Shown here one piece after another: positions 33,550 to 42,847 of a DNA stretch of 64,000 nt (positions are counted from its first letter, which is position 1; each line of letters starts with the position of its first letter). The DNA is from Verrucomicrobiota bacterium (GTDB lineage Bacteria > Verrucomicrobiota > Kiritimatiellia > CAIQIC01 > JAGNIJ01): the NCBI GenBank assembly GCA_022710725.1, contig JAKLGK010000002.1, positions 1 through 64,000 of the forward strand. Reading direction: 5' to 3'. The notes under the pieces were generated by a model, which saw only the letters and a list, made by a program, of their open reading frames with translations, had not been told where the DNA came from and did not search any database. The position numbers were made by a program, and so were the translations under genes.

Positions 33550-35733
33550 TTATTCCCCCGGGCCGGCCGGCAGGCCGGTAACCGCCGCGGCATCCTCGTC
33601 CGGCGCGAGCAGTTGCATGGCGGTCCGCGCCCGGAACGCCAACTGGGGCTGCAGTTCTCCGTACTTGTCCGCGAATTCGCGGAAGGTCAGGAACGCCTCG
33701 TTGGTCTGCCCGCGCAGGTAGAGCGTCACGGCCAGGTTCAGACAGGCGACCGGGTGCGGGTCGGGCGCCGCCACCAGTTTCCGGTAGCGCTCCTCCGCCT
33801 CCTCCAGTTCGCCTTTCCGGAGCAGCGTGTTGGCCAGCAGGAGTTCCACCAGCGGCAGGTTCCGGCCGCTGGCCAGAATCTTTTCGTAGAGTTCCTGCGC
33901 CTCGTCGTAGCGCCCTTCCTGGTGGTAGCGGGTGGCCAGCCCGGTCCAGGCGGACAGGGTGGCCTGCGGGGGCGCGGTCTTGGACAGGAAGGCCACCGCG
34001 ACGGTCGCCAGCCCCAGGACCAGCAGGCCGACCACGCCGGCGAGGAGGGAGGCCCGGTGCCGCTCCATCCAGGCCAGCGCCGGGGAGGCCGGGGCCGCGG
34101 GCTCGACCGCCACGGGCGAGTCCAGGATCACGGCCAGCGCCGCGGCGGCCGTCCCGATGATCCCCGGCTTCTGCGGGGGCGCGTCGAGCCGGTCCGGCAG
34201 GCTGCCGCCGTCGAAATCGAGACCGGCCAGGGTCCGGCAGAGGGTGTGTGATAACGCCCGCGCTTCGTCCGGCGCGTTCCCGCGCCGCAGGGCTTCGAGC
34301 AGCAGGATCTGGTGCAGGGCGTGCGTGGGCGGCGGTTCGGCGTCGCCCTCCCAACGCTCCCAGGCGGGCGCGCCAGCGGGGCCGCGGAAACCGGCCGAAT
34401 CCCGCAAGCCTTGAAGAATGGCCTGTCGCTGGTCGGCCCGCAGCCCGGGCGCCGGAAGCGGCAGCAGGGAGGAAAGGGTCAGCCGCTCGATCACCGCGCC
34501 CCGGACATATCGGCTGGTGAAGACGCTTCGCCGCTCGTCCCAAAGGGTCTGGTGCAGGGCGTCCTTGAGACGCTGGATCTCCGCCTGCCACGTGGCCTCG
34601 TCGCCCGCGGTGGTCACGCAGGCGCGCGCGAGCTGCAGGTACGCGTCGATTTCGCACAGCAGAAAAGCCGCCAGGTCGGGGGAGGCCAGCCCGGCGTCGT
34701 GCGCCTCCGGGATCAGCGCCTCGTCGGCGGATGGCCAGCACGGCAGGCCGGTCTGTTCCGGGTCGTAGCGCCGGCAGGCCCAGCGGAGATAACGGCGCAG
34801 GCGGGGCGCGGCGAAGTCCGGGAAGCCCGGGTCGCGGTGCGCGCTCCAGGCCTGCCGCGCCGCCTGGGCGATCAGGGGCAGCGCGGCGGGCGACTGCTCT
34901 CCGGCGTAATCCGGCGAGACTTCCGACGGGATCCGGCCGTCCGGTTGCTGACAGGACAGCGCGCATTTCACTAAATCCAGCGCGACGGCGGGATCGATGG
35001 GCGTCCACGCGAAAACCAGCGGGTACAGGTGGCGCAGGGAAAATCGCGCGGGGCCGGAGGGATCCTGCTCCACCCAGCGGAACGGCAGCAGGCCCTGCGG
35101 CGGGCGGAGCCGCGCGAAGAGCGTTTCGATGGCGAGATGCGCGACCGCCGGATCGAGCGCCCGCGGTTCGGTCGGCGCTCCCCGCGTCGGGCGCTGGGCG
35201 AGCTCGGCCTGGAACTGGTCCTCGAATTTCCGCTCGAGGCCGCGCCGCGCCCGCTCCGCCGCCTCCGCGTGGCCGGCCCGGGTTTCCACCGCCAGGCAAA
35301 ACCGGAGGCCGTCGCCCGCCGCTTCCTGCACCAGCACCACGTGCTGGTGCTCCCTCTCGATCCAGGTCATCGGGCCCGCCGTCTGGATATCCGTCTCCGC
35401 GCAGAACAGCGCCGGCGCGACGCGGGCGCCGAGATGCCCGCACAGCAGGCCAGGCTCGGCCAGGAATACCGCGCACGCGGACTCCGGCGCCCGCGCGAAG
35501 CGCAACCGATAGCCGCAGGCAAAGAGCTCGGGCGTGACGGGGCCCCGCTCCTCGGGCCACTCCAAATGGAAGCTCCAACCCGGCGGCTGGGCGTCCGGGC
35601 CGACGGAGCCGGGCCGGTTCATCGTGCGCAGGCGCGCCGACGAAGGCTCCCCCCGCGCGGCGGCCGGCGGGCCCAGTTCCCAGCCGCTGGCCCATCGTCC
35701 CGCCGCCGATTCGTTGGCGCCCGGATGGTTCAC
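33550..35733 (-). CDS. GH63/MGH1-like six-hairpin domain fused to a membrane-anchored TPR tail
   Basis: 727 residues from GTG 35733; ATG 35622 is an alternative. The first ~480 residues resemble the (alpha/alpha)6 glucosidase-type fold of GH63/MGH1-like proteins: ARFSLRHLYPLVFAW, CQQPDGRIPSEV, SPDLAAFLLCEIDAYLQLA and WQAEIQRLKDALHQTLWDE. A transmembrane helix follows near 545 (LLAGVVGLLVLGLATVAVAFL), then TPR units (LATRYHQEGRYDEAQELYEKIL, ANTLLRKGELEEAEERYRKL). There is no signal peptide. I cannot place the two catalytic acids with confidence, so it may be a sugar-binding pseudoenzyme. It is probably a membrane-bound protein linked to glycan metabolism. Confidence 0.6.
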   Translation of the reverse strand: MNHPGANESAAGRWASGWELGPPAAARGEPSSARLRTMNRPGSVGPDAQPPGWSFHLEWPEERGPVTPELFACGYRLRFARAPESACAVFLAEPGLLCGHLGARVAPALFCAETDIQTAGPMTWIEREHQHVVLVQEAAGDGLRFCLAVETRAGHAEAAERARRGLERKFEDQFQAELAQRPTRGAPTEPRALDPAVAHLAIETLFARLRPPQGLLPFRWVEQDPSGPARFSLRHLYPLVFAWTPIDPAVALDLVKCALSCQQPDGRIPSEVSPDYAGEQSPAALPLIAQAARQAWSAHRDPGFPDFAAPRLRRYLRWACRRYDPEQTGLPCWPSADEALIPEAHDAGLASPDLAAFLLCEIDAYLQLARACVTTAGDEATWQAEIQRLKDALHQTLWDERRSVFTSRYVRGAVIERLTLSSLLPLPAPGLRADQRQAILQGLRDSAGFRGPAGAPAWERWEGDAEPPPTHALHQILLLEALRRGNAPDEARALSHTLCRTLAGLDFDGGSLPDRLDAPPQKPGIIGTAAAALAVILDSPVAVEPAAPASPALAWMERHRASLLAGVVGLLVLGLATVAVAFLSKTAPPQATLSAWTGLATRYHQEGRYDEAQELYEKILASGRNLPLVELLLANTLLRKGELEEAEERYRKLVAAPDPHPVACLNLAVTLYLRGQTNEAFLTFREFADKYGELQPQLAFRARTAMQLLAPDEDAAAVTGLPAGPGE

Positions 35734-35857
35734 GCGGACATCTTATCCCGGTCCTCCCCCCTGACAAGCCCGGTTTGCGGGGTCATTGATTCGCGCCGCG
35801 ATCTCCGCTAGAGTGCGCACGGATGGATCGGTCGGCGGGGGCTCACGGAGAATCGAG

Positions 35858-36781
35858 ATGAAACGCGTTGTGGCACTCGGAATGGCGGGCTGGCTGGCGG
35901 CGGGATGCGCGTGCGCCGAGAGCGTCCGCGTGGTCGGGCAGCGGGTCAACCTCCGCGCCCAGGCCGATCTCAAGGCCGAGGTCGTAGGGCAGGTGGCCGA
36001 CGGCGAGATCCTCGAGGCGCGTTCGATCGGCGATGCCTGGGTCGAGGTGGCGCCGCCGGACTCGGTGGATCTCTGGGTCCACAAGGATTTCGTGCAGGGC
36101 GGCAAGGTCGTCGCCACGGAACTCAAGGTGCGCGGCGGGCCCGGGATCAACTACCGGGTCGTCGCCACCCTTCCGCGCGGGGCCGAGGTCAAGGTCCGCG
36201 GCGAATTCACGGACTGGCTCAAGATCGCCCCCCCTCCCGGCGCCTCGCTGTGGGTCAGCCGCAGCTATGTCGAGCCGGTGGGCGCGTCGCGGCCGCCCGC
36301 GGCGGAGTCCGCGGCCGCGCCGGCCGGCGCCGATGCGCCCGCGGATTCCGCGCCGACCGTGGCCGCCAGTTCCATCCCGCCCCCGCCGCCCGTGAGCCCC
36401 TCGGCTCCGCCCCCGCCGGCGCCGGCGGCGGGGACCATGGCGAGCCAGCGGGTCGTGCGCGTGCAGACGGGGCGCGAGCCGGTGGTGAAACCGCCGCCCG
36501 CGGGCCTGGTGCTGATCCCGTTCGAGGGGCAGGGGCGGTCGGTGCAGCAGGACGGCGTGCTGAAGCACGCGGGCAATTTGCTGGGCCGGCCCTCGCGCTT
36601 CCGCCTGGTGAATCCCGGCGGCAACCAGTTGGGCACGCTGTGCTACGTCTACGGGAACAACGCGCAGCTTGAAACGTTCGTGGGGCGGCGGCTGCTGATC
36701 CGCGGCCGCGAGTACTGGGTGCGCGGGGTGCAGTACCCGGTGGTCGTGCCCGACCAGATCATCCCGAAGGCCGGGCCCTGA
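35858..36781 (+). CDS. Secreted protein with two SH3b domains and a conserved C-terminal module
   Basis: 307 residues from ATG 35858 (preceded by GGAGAAT). The signal peptide is MKRVVALGMAGWLAAGCACAE; the Cys at AAGC could also be a lipobox. Two bacterial SH3 domains follow at ~22-75 (RVVGQRVNLRAQADLKAEVVGQV) and ~82-142 (ELKVRGGPGINYRVVATLPRG). A Pro/Ala-rich linker leads to a C-terminal domain (FRLVNPGGNQLGTLCYVYGN, LLIRGREYWVRG) that may itself be SH3-like. SH3b modules typically bind peptidoglycan or proteins in the envelope. It heads a possible pair with the membrane protein 37 bp downstream. Confidence 0.75.
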   Translation: MKRVVALGMAGWLAAGCACAESVRVVGQRVNLRAQADLKAEVVGQVADGEILEARSIGDAWVEVAPPDSVDLWVHKDFVQGGKVVATELKVRGGPGINYRVVATLPRGAEVKVRGEFTDWLKIAPPPGASLWVSRSYVEPVGASRPPAAESAAAPAGADAPADSAPTVAASSIPPPPPVSPSAPPPPAPAAGTMASQRVVRVQTGREPVVKPPPAGLVLIPFEGQGRSVQQDGVLKHAGNLLGRPSRFRLVNPGGNQLGTLCYVYGNNAQLETFVGRRLLIRGREYWVRGVQYPVVVPDQIIPKAGP

Positions 36782-36818
36782 TCGCGCGCCGCGGTTCCGG
36801 GGGGAGCGGGAATCCGCT

Positions 36819-38456
36819 ATGACGGGAATCAACCAGTTGCATCGATGGGCGCTGCACCGCCTGCTGCGGTGGCTGCTGCCGCTCGTGATGCTGATCGGCG
36901 TGCTGGCGGCGCTGCTCGTCGAGCGCCGGGCGGCGGGCAACTCGGTCTTCGTGGAGGACCGCGCCTACGCGGACATGGCCGTGGCCCGCACCCTGGTCCT
37001 CGACGGCTCGTACGGCCTGCAGCCGAACGCGCCATGCCCGGCCATCCGCGACACGCTCTGGCGGCTGGCGCTGGCCGCCGCCGGCTGGTTGGTGGGCAGC
37101 GTCCGCGCCGCCGCCCTGCTGCTGGGCACCGTGTGCGCGATCGGCACGCTGCTGCTGGTCCTGCGCCTGGCCCGGCTGCTGTTCCCGTTCCCGCCGTTCA
37201 TCCTCTATTCCGCCGTGCTGATCATCGCGGCCCCCGGCCTGCTGACCCATGCGATCTCGGGCACGTCGCGGGCCCTGGCGACGCTGCTGGCCACGGCGGC
37301 CTGCCTGCTGCACGTCGAGGGGATGCGCGACCGGCGGCCCGTCCTGTCGCTGGGCTGCGCGGTGCTGGTGGGGCTGCTCGCCTGGATCCGTCTGGAGTTC
37401 GTTCTGCTCTGGATCGTGTTCTGGGCGCAGGCGGTGCTCCGGATCACGCCGGAGGGCCCCGGGAAAGGGCGCCGCCAGGCGGCGCTGGTCAAGGGCGCCA
37501 CCGGCCTGCTGCTGATGGCCATCCTGCTGTTGCCGCTGTTCGCGTGGAACCTGCACTGGCTGGGCGTCGCCTGGCCGCAGGCGGCCGGCGCGCCGCTGAC
37601 CCTGAACGCGTGGGCCGACCGGCCGCTGGGCGAGACGGCGGGACGCAGCCTGGTCCTTTCGCTCCAAGCCCTCCCGTTGTTGTGGGGCCCGGTGTCCGGC
37701 GTCCCGCTGCTGCAGCCGTTCCTGGGCCGGCTGCTGGTCTGGTTCGGCGCCGGGCTCATCGCGGTGCTGGCCGTGCGGCGCGGCGAGGAGTATCCCTACC
37801 TGCTCGTGCCCCTGCTGCTGCTCCTGTTGCCCGTCGGCCTGGCGATCCTCCGCCCGTACCTGGGCGCGGATTCGTCCGCGGTGGTGATGGGCGCGCTGGG
37901 CCCGCTGTTCCTGCTGACCGCCGCGTTCGGCATCTTCCGCCTGCCGTTCGCCCTCGAGAACCTCTATCGCAAGTGGAAGGCCGGGCTGCCCGAGGCGACG
38001 GGCTTCGACATCTGGTGGACGGCGGTCGGAGGACTGCTGATGCTCTGGGCCCTCGCGAGCATGGGGCGCTTCGCCGCGCGCGCGGCCGCGGAGCGGTCGG
38101 ACGCCGTGCAAGCCCGGCAGTACGTTTCGGACGCGCTCGTTTCGGGACGGGCGCGCGCGGCGCGGATACTGACCGACGCGCCGGGCTGGCTGGCGTTCAC
38201 GCACGCGGTTCCCGTGCTCGATCTCGGCGGCGAGTTCACCCCCGGCCTCCTGCCGGCCCTGCGCCCGGACGGCCGGTGGAATCCCGACGGCCTCGCGGAG
38301 TTCCTGCTGGAACAGCCGGCCGACCTGCTGATCCTGTGGAAGGCGGGCCTGGAGGACGTCACGTCGGCGCTGGGCGGCCGTCCGCTGGATCCGCCCCCGC
38401 GCCGCCACGGGACGCTCCCGCTGATCCGGCCGCTCGATCCGCCCGGTGCTTTCTGA
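36819..38456 (+). CDS. Polytopic membrane protein, probable GT-C-type glycosyltransferase
   Basis: 545 residues with about ten or more membrane segments (LPLVMLIGVLAALLVERRAAG, RAAALLLGTVCAIGTLLLVL, FVLLWIVFWAQAVL, LLVPLLLLLLPVGLAIL). The first extracytoplasmic loop carries VEDRAYADMAVARTLVLDGSYG, which resembles the acidic loop of ArnT/PMT-like GT-C enzymes. The C-terminal ~150 residues are soluble. The fold assignment rests on topology and that loop only. Its last 98 bp overlap the 3' end of tadA on the opposite strand. Confidence 0.55.
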   Translation: MTGINQLHRWALHRLLRWLLPLVMLIGVLAALLVERRAAGNSVFVEDRAYADMAVARTLVLDGSYGLQPNAPCPAIRDTLWRLALAAAGWLVGSVRAAALLLGTVCAIGTLLLVLRLARLLFPFPPFILYSAVLIIAAPGLLTHAISGTSRALATLLATAACLLHVEGMRDRRPVLSLGCAVLVGLLAWIRLEFVLLWIVFWAQAVLRITPEGPGKGRRQAALVKGATGLLLMAILLLPLFAWNLHWLGVAWPQAAGAPLTLNAWADRPLGETAGRSLVLSLQALPLLWGPVSGVPLLQPFLGRLLVWFGAGLIAVLAVRRGEEYPYLLVPLLLLLLPVGLAILRPYLGADSSAVVMGALGPLFLLTAAFGIFRLPFALENLYRKWKAGLPEATGFDIWWTAVGGLLMLWALASMGRFAARAAAERSDAVQARQYVSDALVSGRARAARILTDAPGWLAFTHAVPVLDLGGEFTPGLLPALRPDGRWNPDGLAEFLLEQPADLLILWKAGLEDVTSALGGRPLDPPPRRHGTLPLIRPLDPPGAF

Positions 38457-38919
38457 AGAAATCCTGCAGCAGGCCTCGACATTCCTCCTCGAGCACGCCG
38501 CCCTCGAACTCGACGCGGTGATTCAGGCGCGGGTTCTGGAAAATCGGGAAGAGGGAAACGGCCCCGCCCCGGGCCGGGTCGGCGACGCCCCACACGACAC
38601 GCGGGATGCGCGCCAGGACGATGGCGCCCGCGCACATGGGGCAGGGTTCCTTCGTCACGTACAGGATCGTCCCGGCCAGGCGCCAGTCCTGGAGCGCGGC
38701 GGCCGCCTGGGTGATCGCCAGGATCTCCGCGTGCGCGGTCGGGTCCTTCAGCAGTTCCACCTGGTTGTGCGCCTGCGCGATCAGTTGTCCCTCGCGAACG
38801 ATCACGGCGCCGACGGGCACTTCCTCGAGGTCCGCCGCGGCGCGCGCCTGCCGCAGCGCCAAGCGCATGAAACGCTCGTGGGGCGAGGCCGGCGTGCGGT
38901 TGTCGATCTCGGGCGGCAT
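38359..38919 (-). CDS. tadA: tRNA-specific adenosine deaminase
   Basis: 186 residues. The zinc and catalytic motifs of the cytidine-deaminase fold are intact: HAEILAI (His ligand and Glu) and EPCPMCAGAIVLARIPRVVWG (two Cys ligands). The family converts the wobble adenosine of tRNA-Arg(ACG) to inosine and is normally essential. The C-terminus is ~25 residues longer than usual and low in complexity (GASRGGAGADPADG). This extension corresponds to the 98-bp overlap with the convergent membrane-protein gene, so the extra tail may be neutral. Confidence 0.93.
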   Translation of the reverse strand: MPPEIDNRTPASPHERFMRLALRQARAAADLEEVPVGAVIVREGQLIAQAHNQVELLKDPTAHAEILAITQAAAALQDWRLAGTILYVTKEPCPMCAGAIVLARIPRVVWGVADPARGGAVSLFPIFQNPRLNHRVEFEGGVLEEECRGLLQDFFRKHRADRAAGSAGASRGGAGADPADGRPAPT

Positions 38920-39004
38920 GGGCTTTCCTTCCGGTGACCGGCGCGAATGTGACGCAAGGCTTTTTAACGCTCAAGCCTGAAAGCGGTATGGTTAGTATAA
39001 AGGT

Positions 39005-40741
39005 ATGTTCAATCCGAGGAGAGACCGGCCCGGCGCAAGGGCCTGGATCGTCGCAGCCTGCAGCCTGGCCGTTGCCGCCGCCGTGCGGGCGCAGGAGCCC
39101 GCGAAGGGCATGCTCATCCTGCCGCCCGGCCCCGGCGCGGGGCCCTACGCGGAGCGCCCTCCCGTCGAGTTCGGCGTGGGGGACCAGCAGGCGCTGGCGG
39201 AAGGATTGCAGGGGCCCGACGGGCTGGCGATCCATCCGCAGTCGGGCGAGATCTACTTTTCCGAGGAGGACGCCGCGCGCGTGTGGGTCTTGCGCGACGG
39301 CCGGCCGATGCGGGTGGCGGACCGGGATACGCCGCTCTACCGGTTGCGCGACGGCCGACGCACGGCCGACCCGGTCATGCCGTTGCGCAATCCCGAAGGC
39401 CTCGCGTTTTCCTCGACCGGCGAGCTGTACGTGGTCGAGGACTACCCCGGCGGGCGCCTGATCCGTTTTCCGCCCCGGGCGGACGGGCGTTACCCGGAGG
39501 GCGAGGTGATCGAGTTCCCGGGGGACTGGCGGACGTTCGCCTGGGAGGGCGTGGCCGTCGGCCCCGAGAACGACCTCCTGATGGCCGGCTCGGACGTCGA
39601 GTACGCGCTGGGCGGCGGCGGGGCCAAGCCGTTCATGGGCGCGATCCTCTACCGCGACAGCGTCGGGCAGTGGTGGGTGCCGTACCGGCGGCCGTTTGCC
39701 AGTTTTTCCTCGGTGCAGTTCACGCGGGGCGGCCGGCAGGCCGTGTACACGTGCGAAGTGTCGGGCGAGGTCGGCTGGCTCGACCTGCAGGGCCGTCGGC
39801 CCATCGGCGGGTGCAGTTCCGCGGCCGTCAAGTCGCCGGAGGGCATCGCGGTCCTGCCGGACGGCCGGCTCGTGGTCGCGCTCGAAACGGGCGCCCTGGT
39901 CGTGGTGGATCCCGCGATGGACCAGCATGCGACGGTGGCGGAGGGATTCGGCTCGCTCGAGTCGGTGCAGTGGGACGCCTTTTCCAACCGGCTGGTGCTG
40001 ACGGAGCAGTCCCGGGGCCGCGTGCTTTCGCTCAAGGCCCGGCCGGATTTCCAGGCGGAGGAAAACCGGATGGACATGGCGGTGTATCACCCGCTGTTCA
40101 ATCCGCGCCATGTCCCCGAGGTCTGTCCCCCGTACCTGGCCCGCATCCTCGCCTTCGGCGGGCTGGACTACACCCGGCCGGGCCTGCCGCCGATCTCCTT
40201 CCGCGATTTCGCGCAGCGGGTGCCGATGATCGCGGCGGACGCGCGGGCGGCGCCCGTGGAAAACCAGGAACCCGTCGAGGACCCGATCGAGCGCGTCCAG
40301 TTTGTCGTGTTCAAGCCCAACCAGATGGTCATGAGCGAGACGGGGCCGCAGCCGGCGCTGGCGCTGTTCGCCACGCGCACGCAATCCGGCCGGGTGACGG
40401 CCACCAGTCTCCTGCGGGCGGAGACGATGGGGATCAGCCTGGACCGCCCGAAGACCGAGCGGATCGGGACCGCCGCCCTGGCCGTGCCGATGCCGGCGGG
40501 CGTGGGCGTGTCGTCGCTGGGCGTGGCGCACATCAACTTCATGGGACTGGGCAAGACCCCGGATTACTCGGTCGTGCTCAATCCCGGCCAGCCTTTTGAC
40601 AGTTATCTCGTGGTATACGAGACCGGCGGTCGGCGTGTACATTATAAGTTGGAGTTCTCGGAGGAAGGGGCGGGCCTCGACTCCTGGGTCGTGGCCTTTA
40701 CCGAGTCGCGACCCGATGAATGGCTCGCCCTCGGCCGGTAA
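39005..40741 (+). CDS. Secreted beta-propeller protein, paralogue 1
   Basis: 578 residues with a signal peptide (ARAWIVAACSLAVAAAVRAQ). A TATAAA lies 4 bases upstream of the ATG and no clear ribosome binding site is seen, so the start is provisional. Residues ~55-380 are NHL/SMP-30-like propeller blades (GPDGLAIHPQSGEIYFSE, NPEGLAFSSTGELYVVEDY, SPEGIAVLPDGRLVVAL). From ~395 comes a C-terminal domain shared with 40764-42695 and 46997-49033: ISFRDFAQRVPMIAADARA, DPIERVQFVVFKPNQMVMSE, INFMGLGKTPDYSV. That domain is not one I can name. The gene lies 22 bp ahead of paralogue 2. It probably binds something in the envelope rather than catalysing. Confidence 0.75.
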   Translation: MFNPRRDRPGARAWIVAACSLAVAAAVRAQEPAKGMLILPPGPGAGPYAERPPVEFGVGDQQALAEGLQGPDGLAIHPQSGEIYFSEEDAARVWVLRDGRPMRVADRDTPLYRLRDGRRTADPVMPLRNPEGLAFSSTGELYVVEDYPGGRLIRFPPRADGRYPEGEVIEFPGDWRTFAWEGVAVGPENDLLMAGSDVEYALGGGGAKPFMGAILYRDSVGQWWVPYRRPFASFSSVQFTRGGRQAVYTCEVSGEVGWLDLQGRRPIGGCSSAAVKSPEGIAVLPDGRLVVALETGALVVVDPAMDQHATVAEGFGSLESVQWDAFSNRLVLTEQSRGRVLSLKARPDFQAEENRMDMAVYHPLFNPRHVPEVCPPYLARILAFGGLDYTRPGLPPISFRDFAQRVPMIAADARAAPVENQEPVEDPIERVQFVVFKPNQMVMSETGPQPALALFATRTQSGRVTATSLLRAETMGISLDRPKTERIGTAALAVPMPAGVGVSSLGVAHINFMGLGKTPDYSVVLNPGQPFDSYLVVYETGGRRVHYKLEFSEEGAGLDSWVVAFTESRPDEWLALGR

Positions 40742-40763
40742 GGGGAGACGGAAGGCTGTCGCT

Positions 40764-42695
40764 ATGCGCGGAAATCGGGCTGGGCGGCGATGGGGCTTGG
40801 GTGTGCTGGGCGCGGCCGCATGGCTGGCGCTGGGCCCGGGGCCTGTCCCGGCGCTGCGCCTGGAGACCTCCCGGGAACTGCTGGCCGTGGACATCGTCGC
40901 CGGCGGATTGAATCAGCCGGTGGGCCTGGCGACGGATCCCCGGTACGGCGAGGTGTACGTGGCGGAGCGGGGCGGCCGGCGCGTATGCCTGATCCGCGAC
41001 AAGCAGAACGTCCCGGTGCTGGAGGGGCCGTTTTCCCTGGCGGCCCGGAAGCGGGGCGCTCCCAAGCCGTCCGAACTCGAGGCCCCGTCCGCCCTTGCCT
41101 TTGATGCCGAGGGGCGGCTTTACGTGGTCGAGAGCCAGGGCCCGGCGCGGCTCCTCCGGTTCGAGCCCCTGTACGAGGGCTTGCGCCAGGCCACGGAAAT
41201 CCTCACTCCCTGGGTGGAAACTCCCCAGGTCTGCACGAGCGTGGCCGTCGACCGCGGCGGCCGCCTGTTCGTCACCACGCAGAATCGGGACGGGAAAGTG
41301 GTCACCGTGTTCGGAACGGTGATGATGCGCGAGGTGAACGGCAACTGGAAACTGGTGGATCACGGCCCCTTTTCGGACTTTTCCAATCCGGCAATCGATC
41401 CGGAAGGCCGGACCCTGGTCGTCGGGGAGCGCCGCGCCGCCGATTTGAGCTGGTATGACGCCCGCCGCGAAGTCGAGATCCGCAGCCTGGAAAAGATGGA
41501 GGGGTTGAGGCACCTGGCCCTGCTGCCCGACGGCACCACGCTGGCCAGCCTGCATCGCGCCGACGGGACATGGAGCGTGGCCGAGGTGGACGGGATGTCC
41601 GGGGTGGTCTGGGAATGGGTGGGCGGATTGGGCGAGATCGGCGGCCTGTGCGCGCATCCACGGACGGGCGACCTGTACGTGACGCTGGCGGACGAGGGGA
41701 AGGTCATGCGGGTTCGCCGCCTTGAGCCGCGCAAGGAGACGCCGCTTCCCGTTCCCAGCCGGATCGGGCGGATGATGCGCTCCTTCGAACTGGAGAACGC
41801 GATACCCCCGCCCGAGTGGCCCGAGTTCTTCCGCTCCTTCATCGAGCAGTTGGGGCTGGTCCGCACCGTCAACGAGCATGATCCCCGCGAGGCGGGCAGC
41901 CGCAAGCCGCCCGCGGGCATCCCGCTGACCATCGCCGAGTTTGCGTCCACGGTTCCGGTGGTCGCGGCCAAGGTGCGCGCACGCCTGGCGGACGAGGAGA
42001 GCGGGGAGGACGACCCGGTGGAGGAGGTCAGCTTTCTCCTGTTTCATCCCAACCGGAGCATGTTGACGCGGCAGACCGTGGCGCCGAGCCTGAGTCTCTT
42101 CTGGGCGCGACACCGGAGCGGGCGCATCGAGCGGAGCCGCTTCCTTCCCAACAAGCAGGGCCGCCCCTTGAGCGAGGAGATCCCGTGGGACGAGATGCCC
42201 GAGATGCTGGTGTCGTTCCCCGCGGGATTCTATGCCCCGGAGACCGGCGTGTCCGAGAACAGCCTGCTGCGGGTCTACTTCCTCGGCATGGGCCTCGGGC
42301 CCGACTACTGGATCGATCTCGATCGCGAGGACATCGGCAATAGCCGCATGGTGGTGGAGAAACCGGGCGGCCTGCGCGTGGACTATATCCTCGAGCCGTA
42401 CCTGGAATCGCCCGCGGCGGGCGGGCATACCGTGCTGGTGGCCGGACTCAAAGAAGTGGAGATGGGCTGGCACAACCTCGGCCAGGATCCGATCCCCTGG
42501 AAGATCGTGTCGCCGGACGCGCCCCCGGTGCAGACGCGGCATGCCATGAACGTGGAGTTGCTCCGGGCCAAGCCCGTACCCCAGGAAGCGGCCCTGGCGG
42601 ACAGCTACCTGCCGCAGCCCGTCTTCCAGGGCACGGACCTGTCTCGGCGGATCGTGCTGCGCGCCGCCTCGCGCTGGGCGACCAATCCGTTTTAA
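40764..42695 (+). CDS. Secreted beta-propeller protein, paralogue 2
   Basis: 643 residues from ATG 40764, with AGGGGAGACGG upstream. The signal peptide is WGLGVLGAAAWLALGPGPVPA. Propeller-type blades follow (QPVGLATDPRYGEVYVAERGG, APSALAFDAEGRLYVVES, GLCAHPRTGDLYVTLADEG). The shared C-terminal domain starts near 385: LTIAEFASTVPVVAAKVRAR, DPVEEVSFLLFHPNRSML, RVYFLGMGLGPDYWIDL. It is closer in overall plan to paralogue 3 than to a generic NHL protein. It is probably co-transcribed with paralogue 1. Confidence 0.78.
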   Translation: MRGNRAGRRWGLGVLGAAAWLALGPGPVPALRLETSRELLAVDIVAGGLNQPVGLATDPRYGEVYVAERGGRRVCLIRDKQNVPVLEGPFSLAARKRGAPKPSELEAPSALAFDAEGRLYVVESQGPARLLRFEPLYEGLRQATEILTPWVETPQVCTSVAVDRGGRLFVTTQNRDGKVVTVFGTVMMREVNGNWKLVDHGPFSDFSNPAIDPEGRTLVVGERRAADLSWYDARREVEIRSLEKMEGLRHLALLPDGTTLASLHRADGTWSVAEVDGMSGVVWEWVGGLGEIGGLCAHPRTGDLYVTLADEGKVMRVRRLEPRKETPLPVPSRIGRMMRSFELENAIPPPEWPEFFRSFIEQLGLVRTVNEHDPREAGSRKPPAGIPLTIAEFASTVPVVAAKVRARLADEESGEDDPVEEVSFLLFHPNRSMLTRQTVAPSLSLFWARHRSGRIERSRFLPNKQGRPLSEEIPWDEMPEMLVSFPAGFYAPETGVSENSLLRVYFLGMGLGPDYWIDLDREDIGNSRMVVEKPGGLRVDYILEPYLESPAAGGHTVLVAGLKEVEMGWHNLGQDPIPWKIVSPDAPPVQTRHAMNVELLRAKPVPQEAALADSYLPQPVFQGTDLSRRIVLRAASRWATNPF

Positions 42696-42702
42696 GCAAT
42701 CG

Positions 42703-42720
42703 ACCGGTTTCCAACCGGTT
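42703..42720 (+). terminator. Hairpin after the propeller pair
   Basis: ACCGGTT-TCC-AACCGGT forms a 7-bp stem with a three-base loop, 8 bp after the stop of paralogue 2. There is no T-run, so it may stabilise the 3' end rather than terminate by itself. Confidence 0.4.
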
Positions 42721-42750
42721 CCCGTGCGCTCACCGTGCCCGGAGGGGCGC

Positions 42751-42772
42751 GCCATACTTTGCAAAGTATGGC
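42751..42772. repeat. Perfect palindrome containing CCATACTTTGCAAAGTATGG, copy 1
   Basis: A 22-base perfect palindrome. The same 20-base core recurs 100 bp downstream at 42853-42872, within a longer palindrome. Both copies are in the gap between two converging genes. Confidence 0.85.
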
Positions 42773-42797
42773 CAAGGGGTGTGTCGAGCCGTCCATG

Positions 42798-42819
42798 CAA
42801 TAAAAAGCGTCTTTTATTG
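42798..42819. other. AT-rich hairpin CAATAAAA/TTTTATTG
   Basis: Perfect 8-bp stem around a six-base loop, located between the two palindromes. It may act as a bidirectional transcript end for the converging genes. Confidence 0.5.
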
Positions 42820-42847
42820 GGAATATCGCGCTATTGCGCGCGGGCAT

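Noticed and set aside
38990..39004. TATAAA at 38996-39001 as the promoter -10 of the first propeller gene.
   Set aside because: It would place the transcript start inside the coding region, and no -35 box is at the right spacing, so I did not annotate it.
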